Position numbers and translations under genes: made by a program. Below, piece after piece: positions 40,942 through 49,663 of a stretch of 64,000 nucleotides of DNA. The first letter of the stretch is position 1. Every line of letters begins with the position of its first letter. The stretch lies in contig JAVJSI010000009.1 of the NCBI GenBank assembly GCA_040219515.1, positions 1 to 64,000 of the forward strand, in the 5' to 3' direction. This DNA comes from Acidimicrobiales bacterium (lineage in GTDB: Bacteria; Actinomycetota; Acidimicrobiia; Acidimicrobiales; Aldehydirespiratoraceae). The notes beneath the pieces were generated by a model that saw only the letters and a program-made list of their open reading frames with translations, did no database searches and was not told the DNA's origin.

Positions 40942-41034
40942 TCAGGCGATGATCATCACGAGTTGGACGGCCCCGGCGACGAGGATCACGAGACCGGTGA
41001 TCAGCGCGGTGATGATCAGTTTTCGGGTGCTCAT
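40942..41034 (-). CDS. 30-residue hydrophobic microprotein
   Basis: This short frame encodes a basic start STRKL and a single membrane helix with ITGLVILVAGAVQLVMIIA to the C-terminus. It begins with ATG 22 nt upstream of the lpd start region and has only a weak GGA upstream. The amino-acid pattern is too regular for random sequence in a high-GC frame, and the topology (positive residues inside, helix to the end) is typical of small membrane proteins. No named family was recognised and function is unknown. Confidence 0.45.
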   Translation of the reverse strand: MSTRKLIITALITGLVILVAGAVQLVMIIA

Positions 41035-41143
41035 CGCCGTCCAGTATGGCGGCGAACGCGGTCGAGACGGCGGCGAACCTGGTCGAGCGGTGCCACTTCG
41101 TCGGTACCGCATCGCTCGCTTCGGGTACTTCGTCGAGCCGATA

Positions 41144-41156
41144 CCACGTATAGTGG
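41144..41156 (+). promoter_or_regulatory. TATAGT -10 box within a CCAC-GTATA-GTGG palindrome
   Basis: TATAGT at 41150-41155 is the best -10 match in the window and stands out in high-GC DNA. It lies in a palindrome with arms CCAC and GTGG. A transcript from here would carry a leader of about 90 nt before the GGDEF-protein ATG at 41252. Confidence 0.4.
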
Positions 41157-41251
41157 CGGCAAGTCGCACGCAACGTGATGTCCGGACGGCGGCAACGCTC
41201 TGGTACAACTGGACGACGACCCGAGGCGAGGGAGAGGGACCGGGCGAGGAG

Positions 41252-42958
41252 ATGGAGCAACAGTCGCTGCCGGACGCCGCGGACCGGATGACCGACGCAA
41301 GCGCCCGACCGCTGACCCGTCCCGCGAGAGCCGGTGTCACCGCGCTCTGCCGCGCCCTCGAGGTCTTCGATCCGCCGGCGGCGCGCCGCGCCGCGCTCCG
41401 GGCCCACCTCGTCGACCGCCTCGCCGTCGCCGCCGGCGTCCCCACGTCGGACCGTGTGGATGCCGTCACCGGCGCCCTCCTCGCCGAGATCTCGATCGTG
41501 CTGACCCATGTCCGACCCGTCGGCACCGTGGACATCGTTCCCGATCCCGCGTCGGCCGTGCTCGCGGCCAGCGTGCTCAGCCGGCTCACCGGGCTGGGCG
41601 GGACAGCGCGCACCGTCCGCCACCAGTACGAACGATGGGACGGCAGCGGCGGACCCCACGGCATGCGCGGTCCCGACATCCCGCTCGCCGCCCGGCTGCT
41701 GGCCCTCGCCGCCACCCTGGTCGGACACCCGTCACCGGGCGCGGCGCCGAACTGGACCGCCCGTCAACGTCGCGTCGACGAGCTGCTCGGTTCCGCCCTC
41801 GACCCCGACCTGGGCGCCGCTGCGATGCTCGAGCTCAGCTCCGGCGACCCCGTCCATTCCGACATCGAACTCGACGAGGTGCTCGACGCGCTCGAGCGGT
41901 TCGTTCCGCCCGAACGCGACTCGCCCGTCGAGGCCCTCGTCTCGATCGGGGCGGCGGTGCGCGCCGCCGACTCGATGCCCGACGTGCTCCTCGTCATCGC
42001 CGAACAGGCCCGCCGCGCCCTGCAGGCCTCCACGGTCACGATCGGACGACTCGATCACGAGGCCGCCGAATACGAGACCCTGCTCAACGTCGGCGACGTC
42101 GGCCCCGGCAAGGAGCGTTTCCCGGCCGAGGAGCGCCACGGCGCCGGTGACCATCCCGGACTCGAATCGATCTTCGACGGTCAGGGTTACGTGCGGGCCA
42201 CCGACGACGGGCGGGCCGACGACCCCGCCATCGTCTCGCTGTACCAGCGAGGGCTTCGCTCCGAGGCCGTGTGGCCGATCAGCATCGGCGAGAGCGTGTG
42301 GGGCCTGGTGATCGCCACCACCCGCGCCGAGTCCAACGTGCTGGATCACGACGACCTCGCAACCCTTCGCCTCGTCGCCACCCACATCGCGGCCGCCGTC
42401 ACCCAGGCCCAGCGCATCGCCGAGTTCGAGGAACTCGCGCTGCGGGACCCGCTGACCGGCCTCGGCAACCGGCGCGTGCTCGAGGATCGTCTCCGTGACG
42501 TCTTCTCCCGGCCGGCCGTCGATCGTCAGGACGTCGCCGTCATCATGTGCGACGTCGATGGCCTGAAGGTGGTCAACGACAACGAAGGCCACGCAGCCGG
42601 CGACTCACTCCTCGTCGATGCAGCCCGGGCCCTGGCGGATGCCGCGGACACGGTCGACAACTCCGTGGTCTGCCGGATCGGCGGCGACGAGTTCTGCATC
42701 ATCCTCGACGGCGGCGGCATGCTCTCGGCCCACCCCGTCGCCGACCTCGCGCTCGCCCAGTTCGCCCGTAGCGGCCACAACCGGTCACTCTCGTGCGGCG
42801 TGGCCCTGGCGACGGCCGACATGCTCACGTCCGGTGATCTGCTCCGCGCCGCCGACGAGATGCAGTACGAGGAGAAGCGTCGCCGCAAAGGCCTCCCGCC
42901 GCTCGACGAGCTTCCGGAAGAGGGCGACCGGCGACGCACCCGGCGGGTCCCCGACTGA
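41252..42958 (+). CDS. Diguanylate cyclase with degenerate HD-GYP and GAF domains
   Basis: The 568-residue protein has three parts. Residues 20-220 resemble an HD-GYP domain that has lost its metal-binding His-Asp: the later motif survives as HQYERWDGSGGPHGM, with GGP replacing GYP. Residues 230-390 form a GAF-type sensor (ALQASTVTIGRLDHEAAEYE; SIGESVWGLVIATT). Residues 395-560 form a GGDEF domain with LRDPLTGLGNRRVLEDRL and the intact active loop RIGGDEFCIILDG near residue 475. It should make cyclic di-GMP under control of the sensor part. No membrane helix is seen. GAGGAG sits directly before the ATG. It lies beside exopolysaccharide genes, which c-di-GMP often controls. Confidence 0.88.
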   Translation: MEQQSLPDAADRMTDASARPLTRPARAGVTALCRALEVFDPPAARRAALRAHLVDRLAVAAGVPTSDRVDAVTGALLAEISIVLTHVRPVGTVDIVPDPASAVLAASVLSRLTGLGGTARTVRHQYERWDGSGGPHGMRGPDIPLAARLLALAATLVGHPSPGAAPNWTARQRRVDELLGSALDPDLGAAAMLELSSGDPVHSDIELDEVLDALERFVPPERDSPVEALVSIGAAVRAADSMPDVLLVIAEQARRALQASTVTIGRLDHEAAEYETLLNVGDVGPGKERFPAEERHGAGDHPGLESIFDGQGYVRATDDGRADDPAIVSLYQRGLRSEAVWPISIGESVWGLVIATTRAESNVLDHDDLATLRLVATHIAAAVTQAQRIAEFEELALRDPLTGLGNRRVLEDRLRDVFSRPAVDRQDVAVIMCDVDGLKVVNDNEGHAAGDSLLVDAARALADAADTVDNSVVCRIGGDEFCIILDGGGMLSAHPVADLALAQFARSGHNRSLSCGVALATADMLTSGDLLRAADEMQYEEKRRRKGLPPLDELPEEGDRRRTRRVPD

Positions 42959-42961
42959 CAC

Positions 42962-44146
42962 TCAGATGGTGACGGCGGACCCGACCATGGTCGCCGCCAG
43001 CGTGTCGCCGACCGCGGCCACCGCCTCGGCGGTGTCGCTGTAGCCGAGGCGGACCACCGGCACGTGGGCGACGATCTCGACGAGTCGTTGGAACACCCCC
43101 TGACCTCCCACTCGGAAGTCGAAGGCATCACCCAACAGCAGGTGCAGCGCCTCGACCGGCGCGACGGGGGTGACCCGGGTGGCCGCACCCGCCCGCCACT
43201 GCGGGCAGACGACGGCGGAGATCGGCACCGGCCCGCAGAGTTCGCCGACTCGGGCCGGATCCACATGCCACTCGCGACCAGCGAGGGCCCGGGCGACTCC
43301 GTCCTGCGGGTCCGGCGCGAGATCCGGGAACAGCGGGAACGATCCGGGATCCAGCGCGATCGACTTGGGGAACGGCCGGATGCGGAGCTGGTCCGTGATC
43401 GCGGCCGCTTCATCGGTGAGGTAACCGAAGCCGGCCCCGAGCAGCGCCGTGGTCAATGTGGACTTCCCGTGGTTGGAACCGCCGGGGAGCAGCACTCCCC
43501 GACCGTCGTGTGCGACCGCGCCGGCATGCAACACGAGATGATCGGGAACCGACGCCACAGCGAGGGCGTTGACCTCGGCCAGTGCCCGCAACACGACCGA
43601 GAGCCGCGACCCGAGCGTGGCCGGTGACCCCGTCCCGACGGTCAGCGTCCAGGTGTCGCCCGGTCCCGGCTCGATGACGAGCACGACATCCGGCGAGCGA
43701 TCGCAGCGCAACGGGGCGAGCGCATCCTCGATCGCCGACGCGATCTCGGCGTCCGGGCACACGATCCCCAATCGGGCGTCCAGCGCGGCGAAGCACGCGA
43801 GTCCCGACACGTCGCCCGAGTGATCACGGTCCCGCCGACGCGGCGGCGTCGCGGGGAGATTTCCCCGCTCGTCGGCCTGGAGAAGCCCGTCGGCGCGGAG
43901 TTGTTCGACGGTGCGTTCCACGTCGAGGCGGATGTCGGCCGGGGACACGCCGAACTCGTCACCGAGACCGACCGCGAGATCACCGATCGTCTCGGCCTCG
44001 CCGAGACGCCGCCAGATCGCGGCCGCCGAACCATTGAGGATGTGCAGCCGGCGAGAATCCAGGTGGAACAGCGCCAACTCGGCGCCGAGCGGCGCCTCGA
44101 CCACGAGGCGATTCGGCCGGGGGGCGACCGTCGCGGTGTGTCTCAC
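42962..44146 (-). CDS. PqqD-like plus HPr-kinase-like P-loop protein
   Basis: The 394-residue protein starts with GTG in a GTGA overlap with the Wzy-like gene. Residues 10-92 are PqqD-like, with FHLDSRRLHILNGSAAAIWR and DVERTVEQLRADGLL. Residues 115-390 resemble the C-terminal kinase domain of HPr kinase: LVLHAGAVAHDGRGVLLPGG at 204-223, a P-loop GGSNHGKST at 222-230 and YLTDEAAAI at 242-250. PqqD-type domains bind peptide leaders in RiPP pathways, and HPrK-like proteins of this sort sit in lasso-peptide or exopolysaccharide loci. Here the operon is wzc-wzy-this gene, so control of polymer synthesis by phosphorylation or nucleotide binding is the best guess. Confidence 0.75.
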   Translation of the reverse strand: MRHTATVAPRPNRLVVEAPLGAELALFHLDSRRLHILNGSAAAIWRRLGEAETIGDLAVGLGDEFGVSPADIRLDVERTVEQLRADGLLQADERGNLPATPPRRRDRDHSGDVSGLACFAALDARLGIVCPDAEIASAIEDALAPLRCDRSPDVVLVIEPGPGDTWTLTVGTGSPATLGSRLSVVLRALAEVNALAVASVPDHLVLHAGAVAHDGRGVLLPGGSNHGKSTLTTALLGAGFGYLTDEAAAITDQLRIRPFPKSIALDPGSFPLFPDLAPDPQDGVARALAGREWHVDPARVGELCGPVPISAVVCPQWRAGAATRVTPVAPVEALHLLLGDAFDFRVGGQGVFQRLVEIVAHVPVVRLGYSDTAEAVAAVGDTLAATMVGSAVTI

Positions 44147-45555
44147 GATCGAGCCTCCGATTCGTGCGCCGCCACCCGCCGTTGCCGAATGCGATCCTTC
44201 GCCGTCGGCAGGGCGACGATCACCAGGATGAGCGGCAGCGTCATCACCCGTTGCCGGGCGATGATGCCGAAGTTTCCCATCGCGGAGAACAGGTAGACGA
44301 AGACGATCGTGAACGAGAGGGCGTAGGCCACGTAGGCCTCGTCGCGAATCGACCGGACCGCGGCCATGACCCTCGGGATCGCGGTGATGAGCAGCCCTGC
44401 GAGCAGCATCCCCTCGAGCGAGGTCAACAACATCGGCGCGCTCGACGCCTCGTGGGGAAACGGCCGGAAGATCACCGTCACGAAACCCCACGGGTACTCG
44501 CTGAGACCGTCGATGCGCGCGGCCTCGAAGTGCGAGCCGCCCTGCGACGACCGGGCGTTGACGAGGTCGAGCGCGGCGGACAGCCCGGTCGGGTTGAGCC
44601 CGTCGGTGTCGGAGAGGGCCTCGACCGAATCGGCGGCCACGGACCCGCCGATGACCAAGGCCGCGACGATGCCCACCCGGGCGACCACCCCGGCGGCGCC
44701 GCGTCCCGGCGCGCGGGTGATGACCGCGACCACCATCGCCGTCACCGCGATGAGGGCGACGTGCGGTCGTACCAGACCGACCACGAGCAGCCCGGGCGCA
44801 GCGAGCGCCAGCCCCCGCAGGCCTCCCTCGAGCAGGCGGGCGCCGCCGAGCGCCACCATGCCGAGGCCGAGCAACACCACGGACTCCTTGCCGATGCTCG
44901 ACGGCCAGTAGACGAGTGACGGCCAGAGCATGAGCAGGAGGGCGTAGCGGACCGGGTCGACGGCGGGGAGCGCCGCACGACAGGCCAGGAGGAACAGCAC
45001 CAGCCCGATGAACCCGAACAGCGAGAACACCACGAACGTGGCGAACTCGTCCTCGAGCGTCAGCACCTCGACCAGGCCGGTGAGATAGCGCACCGATCCC
45101 GTTCCCGGAATCGATCGGCCGGTGTCCACCGTGAAATCCAGCCGGCGGAAACTGTTGGCGAGCTCCGCACCGGCACGGAAGTAGTCGACACTGTCCTCGC
45201 GGCCCTCGAATCTCGGCAGGGTGGCCAGCAGCTTGAGACCCAAGGAGACGCGCAGCAGGCCGGCGATCTCCACCTCCGGGAATTTGGAACCGAGGCGGCT
45301 GAAGACCGGCCAGGAGACGAGGACCGCCAACGCGGCGACCGCCGTGCCGAGGATCGAGGATCGCCCCACGGCCGGTGCCAGCGCATAGGCGAGCAGGGCG
45401 ATGCCACAGAGGGCCCAACCGGCCGGCGCCGTCCAGGCCAGACGACGCGTGGGGCGAACGATCCGACGCTCGCTCGGCCTCGGGATGGCATGTGTCTGAG
45501 GGGCGACTGTCTGAGGGGCGACTGTCGGCGGAGGGGTTCCGGCCATGTCACTCAC
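44143..45555 (-). CDS. Wzy-like polysaccharide polymerase, membrane protein
   Basis: The 470-residue protein has about ten hydrophobic segments after a cytoplasmic, Pro/Gln-rich N-terminus that holds a perfect 5-residue duplication (TVAPQ twice). VDYFRAGAELANSFRRLDF near residue 130 and RYALLLMLWPSLVYWPSSIG near residue 208 lie in outside loops. WPSxxYWxSxxGKE is a pattern seen in putative exopolysaccharide polymerases. It is placed between a Wzc-like kinase and a PqqD/HPrK-like protein, with ATGA and GTGA overlaps on both sides. It probably joins repeat units outside the membrane. Assignment rests on topology and context. Confidence 0.65.
   Translation of the reverse strand: MSDMAGTPPPTVAPQTVAPQTHAIPRPSERRIVRPTRRLAWTAPAGWALCGIALLAYALAPAVGRSSILGTAVAALAVLVSWPVFSRLGSKFPEVEIAGLLRVSLGLKLLATLPRFEGREDSVDYFRAGAELANSFRRLDFTVDTGRSIPGTGSVRYLTGLVEVLTLEDEFATFVVFSLFGFIGLVLFLLACRAALPAVDPVRYALLLMLWPSLVYWPSSIGKESVVLLGLGMVALGGARLLEGGLRGLALAAPGLLVVGLVRPHVALIAVTAMVVAVITRAPGRGAAGVVARVGIVAALVIGGSVAADSVEALSDTDGLNPTGLSAALDLVNARSSQGGSHFEAARIDGLSEYPWGFVTVIFRPFPHEASSAPMLLTSLEGMLLAGLLITAIPRVMAAVRSIRDEAYVAYALSFTIVFVYLFSAMGNFGIIARQRVMTLPLILVIVALPTAKDRIRQRRVAAHESEARS
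45493..45522. repeat. 15-nt perfect tandem duplication in the wzy-like gene
   Basis: TGTCTGAGGGGCGAC occurs twice head to tail at 45493-45507 and 45508-45522. It is in frame and duplicates TVAPQ near the N-terminus. Confidence 0.85.
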
Positions 45556-47276
45556 CGGCTCGGTGCGACCTCAGGGTCGACCAGTTCCTCGATCGTCGAA
45601 CGGCGCCGCCGACCGCTCGGCTCGAGATAGGGATCGTCGTCGTCGTAGTAGTAGTCCGAGGCGTTGGGCACGTCGCGGGCACCGACCAGAGCGACGCCCA
45701 GCGGCGCCCGTCCGCGCCGTTCGAGCAGCTCGGAGGCCCGAGCCGCCGAGTCCGCATTCGTCTCGGCCGCATTCACGACGAGCACGACGTGGTCCGAGAC
45801 CCCGAGCAGGTCCGCGGCGTCGTTCGTGGTCAGGATCGGCGCCGTGTCCAGGAGGATCACGTCGAATCGGTCCCGCGCGCCGAGTATGAGCCGGCGCTGG
45901 GCGTTGATGACGTCGCTCGGCGTCGCGTCACCGTCGTTCGCGGTGACCTGGGTGACGAGTTGCACACCCGGCACGTCGGTCACGTTGAAGCGTTTCGGGG
46001 TCGCCGTGCCACCCAGGTAGCGGTGCAGGCGGGGTCGACGGAAGTCACAATTGATGGTGAGGACTCGACGGTCGCCCTCGGCGAGGACGGTGGCGAGGTT
46101 GGCGACGGTCGTCGTCTTGCCTTCCGACGGCCCGGCCGAGGTGACGAGGATGACATGGGCGCCCTGTTGGTCGCCGCTCCTCTCCACGTCGACCCGACGG
46201 GCGTACTCGATCGCCGAGCGCAGCGCGCGGAACGACTCGGCGGTCCTCGATCGTGGTTCCTCGAGCGTGAGGATCCTGGTCGACTTGCGATCCTTGCGAC
46301 TCAGCGGGGGGATCTCGGCGAGGACCGGAAGGTCGAGCGTCGCTTCGACGTCGAACTTGCTGCGCAGCTTCGAGTCGAGGCGCTCGGCGAACATCACATA
46401 GCCGAAGCCCAGCGCGGCACCGAACAGCGCGCCGGCCAGACCGCGAGCGCCGGGACCGTCGGGGATGGCGGGGGCCGCCGATGACGAACTCGACATGCTC
46501 GGGGCTGCGCCGACGACGTCGCCGATGCCGATGTCGACGTTGGCCCCGGCCGCGCCCTGACGAACCCGGGCGTCATAGCTGCGCTCGGAGATCTCTACGG
46601 CGGACGCCGGTTCGAGCGTCTCGAGCGGGACGACCGGGACACCGGCGGCTTCGAAGTCGCTCAGGCGTGACTGGGCGGGCCCCAACTGGCGCTCGCACAG
46701 TTCGACGGCCACTTCCTCGTCGCGGGTGTTCTCGGGTTCGGACTCCTGCTTCAGGAGCAGCGCGAGCGAGGCCTCGTCCCGGCAGGCCTGTGCCTGTGCA
46801 ACCTGGCCTCGGGCGATCGCCATCCGGTCATCGTGGTAGCTCTGCGACTCCGCCCCGAGGAAGCTCAGGAGCTGGAGCGCGTACTCGTCGGCCGTTGCCT
46901 CGGCCTCGGCCGCAGTCTCGCCGACACCACAGACCGACATGCTCTGGATGTCGTTGCGGACGTCGACCCGGACCTGGGTCTGCAACTGGTCGACATCTCG
47001 ACCGAGCGACGTCGCGACCGCGGCGGGGATCTCGCCCTGCGTCAATCGCTGCGCCAGCTGCGCCAGGTTGCTCACGTCCAGGGTCTCGTAGATGTCCGGC
47101 GGTCGGTCGACCAGAAGCGTGTGGCACGCGTCGTAGTAGACCTTCGCCACCGACTCCGGAGCCGCGTCCTGCGCGACCGCGGCGCTGGCGGCACCGAGCG
47201 ACGCGCCGATGACGGCGAGCAGCACGATCGGTCGCCAGCGGCGCCGAATGGTTCGAATCAGATGTTGGGGTTCCAT
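45552..47276 (-). CDS. wzc: Wzz-type chain-length protein fused to BY-kinase (Wzc/CpsCD-like)
   Basis: The 574-residue protein has an N-terminal membrane helix (RWRPIVLLAVIGASLGAASA), an outside domain with coiled-coil character, a second helix near residue 270 and a cytoplasmic tyrosine-kinase domain. The kinase shows Walker A TSAGPSEGKTTTVANLA, Walker A' VLTINCDFRRPR and Walker B FDVILLDTAP. A Tyr cluster DYYYDDDDPYLEP near the C-terminus fits autophosphorylation. It controls polymer length and export in Wzy-dependent pathways. ATG 47276 gives a typical N-terminus. An ATG at 47315 has GGAGGGAG directly before it and would add 13 residues. Its stop overlaps the wzy-like start by ATGA. Confidence 0.9.
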   Translation of the reverse strand: MEPQHLIRTIRRRWRPIVLLAVIGASLGAASAAVAQDAAPESVAKVYYDACHTLLVDRPPDIYETLDVSNLAQLAQRLTQGEIPAAVATSLGRDVDQLQTQVRVDVRNDIQSMSVCGVGETAAEAEATADEYALQLLSFLGAESQSYHDDRMAIARGQVAQAQACRDEASLALLLKQESEPENTRDEEVAVELCERQLGPAQSRLSDFEAAGVPVVPLETLEPASAVEISERSYDARVRQGAAGANVDIGIGDVVGAAPSMSSSSSAAPAIPDGPGARGLAGALFGAALGFGYVMFAERLDSKLRSKFDVEATLDLPVLAEIPPLSRKDRKSTRILTLEEPRSRTAESFRALRSAIEYARRVDVERSGDQQGAHVILVTSAGPSEGKTTTVANLATVLAEGDRRVLTINCDFRRPRLHRYLGGTATPKRFNVTDVPGVQLVTQVTANDGDATPSDVINAQRRLILGARDRFDVILLDTAPILTTNDAADLLGVSDHVVLVVNAAETNADSAARASELLERRGRAPLGVALVGARDVPNASDYYYDDDDPYLEPSGRRRRSTIEELVDPEVAPSR

Positions 47277-47402
47277 GATCGTGGTTCTCGCCCACCCCTC
47301 GGGCTGGTCCGACATCTCCCTCCGAAGACGCCAGATCAGCGTGTGCCTGTGCGACGCTCTGCCTGTCGGCACCACATACGTCGACATGAGCCGAAGGACC
47401 CA

Positions 47403-48524
47403 ATGGGCCGAATACATCTGTCACCACCCGACATGAGTGCGATCGAACGCGAGCTGCTCCTGGGGGCATTCGACGCGAACTGGGTTGCGCCGGTCGGTCC
47501 CGACCTCACGGCGTTCGAGTCGGAGTTCGCCGACGCGCTCGGAGTGGCGCCCGGGGTCGCCCTCTCCAGCGGCACCGCCGGCCTGCACCTCGCGCTCCTC
47601 GTCTGCGGCGTTCGGCCCGGCGACGTCGTCATCGTGCCGTCCTTCACGTTCGCGGCGAGCGCGAATGCCGTCGCCTATGTCGGCGCCGAACCCTGGTTCG
47701 TCGACAGCGAACCATCGACATGGAATGCCGACCCGTCGCTGATCGCCGAAGCCCTCGATGTCGCTGCGGCCGAGGGCCGTCGGGTCGGCGCCGTCGTCAC
47801 CGTCGATCTCTACGGCCAGTGCGCGGACCATGCGCCGATCGCCGCCGCGTGCGCCCGGCACGGCGTGCCACTCGTCGAGGATGCGGCCGAGGCCGTCGGG
47901 GCCACCTGGGAGGGAGCGAGCGCGGGTTCGTTCGGCGACGTCGGGGTGTTCTCCTTCAACGGCAACAAGCTGATGACCACCGGCGGCGGCGGCATGGCGA
48001 TCGCCCGCGACCCCGCCGTCGTCGAGCGCATTCGCCACCTCTCCACCCAGGCCCGCGAACCGGTGCCCCACTACGAGCACCGTGAGATCGGCTACAACTA
48101 CCGCCTCAGCAACGTGCTGGCGGCGATCGGACGCGGACAGGTCCGGCGCCTCCCAGGAATACTCGCCCGCACGGCCGAGATCCGCGCCGTCTACGAGGAC
48201 GCCCTCGGACCGCTCGACGGCGTCGGCTTCAACCCGATCGACGCGCGGGGCACGGTCAACCACTGGCTCACGATCGTCGTGCTGGCCGACAATGCCCGGA
48301 GCTCGCCGGCGGCGTTGATCGACGCCCTCGACGAGGTCGATGCCGAGGCGCGTCCCGCCTGGAAACCGATGCATCGCCAGCCGGTGTTCGCCGAGCACCG
48401 CATGTTCGGCGGGGCCGTGGCCGACGACGCGTTCGCCCGGGGCGTCTGCCTTCCGAGCGGGTCCTCCATGACCGACGACGACCTCCAGCGGGTCGTCGAT
48501 GCGGCCGTGGGCGCGCTGGCGTGA
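47403..48524 (+). CDS. DegT/DnrJ/EryC1 sugar aminotransferase (PglE-like)
   Basis: The 373-residue PLP enzyme has LSSGTAGLHLALLVCGVRPG near residue 54, VIVPSFTFAASANAV near residue 76 and the PLP-binding Asp in PLVEDAAEAVGA. Lys189 is in SFNGNKLMTTGGGG and REIGYNYRLSNVLAAIG is near residue 217. Such enzymes put an amino group on C4 (or C3) of keto-sugar nucleotides. Together with the PglF-, PglD- and PglC-like genes further on it would give a UDP-linked amino- and then diacetamido-sugar. AAGGA precedes the ATG. It diverges from wzc and overlaps the next glycosyltransferase by GTGA. Confidence 0.92.
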   Translation: MGRIHLSPPDMSAIERELLLGAFDANWVAPVGPDLTAFESEFADALGVAPGVALSSGTAGLHLALLVCGVRPGDVVIVPSFTFAASANAVAYVGAEPWFVDSEPSTWNADPSLIAEALDVAAAEGRRVGAVVTVDLYGQCADHAPIAAACARHGVPLVEDAAEAVGATWEGASAGSFGDVGVFSFNGNKLMTTGGGGMAIARDPAVVERIRHLSTQAREPVPHYEHREIGYNYRLSNVLAAIGRGQVRRLPGILARTAEIRAVYEDALGPLDGVGFNPIDARGTVNHWLTIVVLADNARSSPAALIDALDEVDAEARPAWKPMHRQPVFAEHRMFGGAVADDAFARGVCLPSGSSMTDDDLQRVVDAAVGALA

Positions 48525-49663
48525 GCCGGCCCGACCCGACGCGCCTGCGGGTACGCCATCTTCTCAAGGGACTGGGGCCCGGCGGGGCCGAGCGACTCGT
48601 GGTCGCCCAGGTGACCGCCGGTGGCCCGGTCCACCACGACGTCACGTTCCTGGTGCCCGAGAAGCAGCACCTCGTCCCCCTGCTCGATGCCGCCGGCGTC
48701 GCCCACCGCTGCCTCGACGCGCCGACGGCGGCCCGGCCGGGCTGGATCGCAAGCCTGCGCTCCCAACTCACCGGTGACCCGGTCGACGTACTCCATGTCC
48801 ATTCCCCCGCGCTCGCCGCCGTGGCCCGGGTGCTCGTGCGCACGATCCCCTCTTCACGACGCCCGAAGGTGGTGAGCACCGAGCACAACCGCTGGCCCCG
48901 CCATCACCGTCTGACCCGATTCGCCAATCGCGCCACGATCCGGTTCCAGGACGCCACCATCGCGGTCAGCGACGACGTGAAGGCGACGATCCAGGGCATC
49001 GACCCATCACGTGTCGAGGTGATCGTGCACGGCATCGACCTCGACGCGACCAGAGAGTCGGCCGATCGCGAATCGGTCCGCCGGGAACTCGGTTTCGACG
49101 CGACTGATGTCGTGGTCGTCTGCGTGGCAAATCTCCGCAAGGAGAAGTCGCTCGACGTGCTCGTCGACGCGGCCGCCATCGCCCTCGAGCGCGAGCCGCG
49201 TCTGCGCTACGTCCTCGTCGGACAGGGACCACTGGCCCGCGACGTCGACGACTGGATCCTGCACGCGGGCATCGGCGACCGGTTCACCGCCCTCGGCTAC
49301 CGCGACGACGCCACCCGGGTGCTCAGCGGCGGCGACCTCTTCACCCTGTCCTCGGCCCACGAAGGGCTGCCGGTCGCCGTGATGGAAGCGCTCGCCCTCG
49401 GCCTCCCCGTGGTCGCCACGGCCGCCGGTGGTGTCCCCGCTGCCGTGGGCGGCGCCGGCATCGTGGCGGCGGTCGGCGATGCTGCGGCCCTCGCCGCCGG
49501 TCATCTCGCCCTCGCCACCGATGCGGCCCGCCGGGCCGAACTCGCCCGTCGAGCGACCGTCGAGTCGGAACGCTTCGCGCTGCGTCGATCGATCGCCGAG
49601 ATCGAGGCGGTCTACGCCGGGGCCATGGCCGGCGAGACCGTCCGGGCCAGCAGCCACTCGTAG
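48521..49663 (+). CDS. GT4 glycosyltransferase
   Basis: The 380-residue GT-B enzyme opens with RVRHLLKGLGPGGAERLVV and has VDVLHVHSPALAAVARVL near residue 87. VVVVCVANLRKEKSLDVLVD lies near residue 195, and the donor-binding DLFTLSSAHEGLPVAVMEAL has its EGLPVAVMEA core near residue 287. This is a retaining glycosyltransferase that uses nucleotide sugars at the cytoplasmic face. The GTG start overlaps the aminotransferase stop, and the last 52 nt overlap a convergent GT4 gene. It may add the amino sugar made by its neighbour (inference). Confidence 0.9.
   Translation: MSRPDPTRLRVRHLLKGLGPGGAERLVVAQVTAGGPVHHDVTFLVPEKQHLVPLLDAAGVAHRCLDAPTAARPGWIASLRSQLTGDPVDVLHVHSPALAAVARVLVRTIPSSRRPKVVSTEHNRWPRHHRLTRFANRATIRFQDATIAVSDDVKATIQGIDPSRVEVIVHGIDLDATRESADRESVRRELGFDATDVVVVCVANLRKEKSLDVLVDAAAIALEREPRLRYVLVGQGPLARDVDDWILHAGIGDRFTALGYRDDATRVLSGGDLFTLSSAHEGLPVAVMEALALGLPVVATAAGGVPAAVGGAGIVAAVGDAAALAAGHLALATDAARRAELARRATVESERFALRRSIAEIEAVYAGAMAGETVRASSHS

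Noticed and set aside
41252-41900. Active HD-GYP phosphodiesterase
   Set aside because: The metal-binding His-Asp pair is missing and GYP is GGP, so only a remnant is supported.
47277-47402. Small plus-strand gene upstream of the PglE-like aminotransferase
   Set aside because: The frame has no ribosome site and no recognisable composition. It is the regulatory gap between divergent genes.
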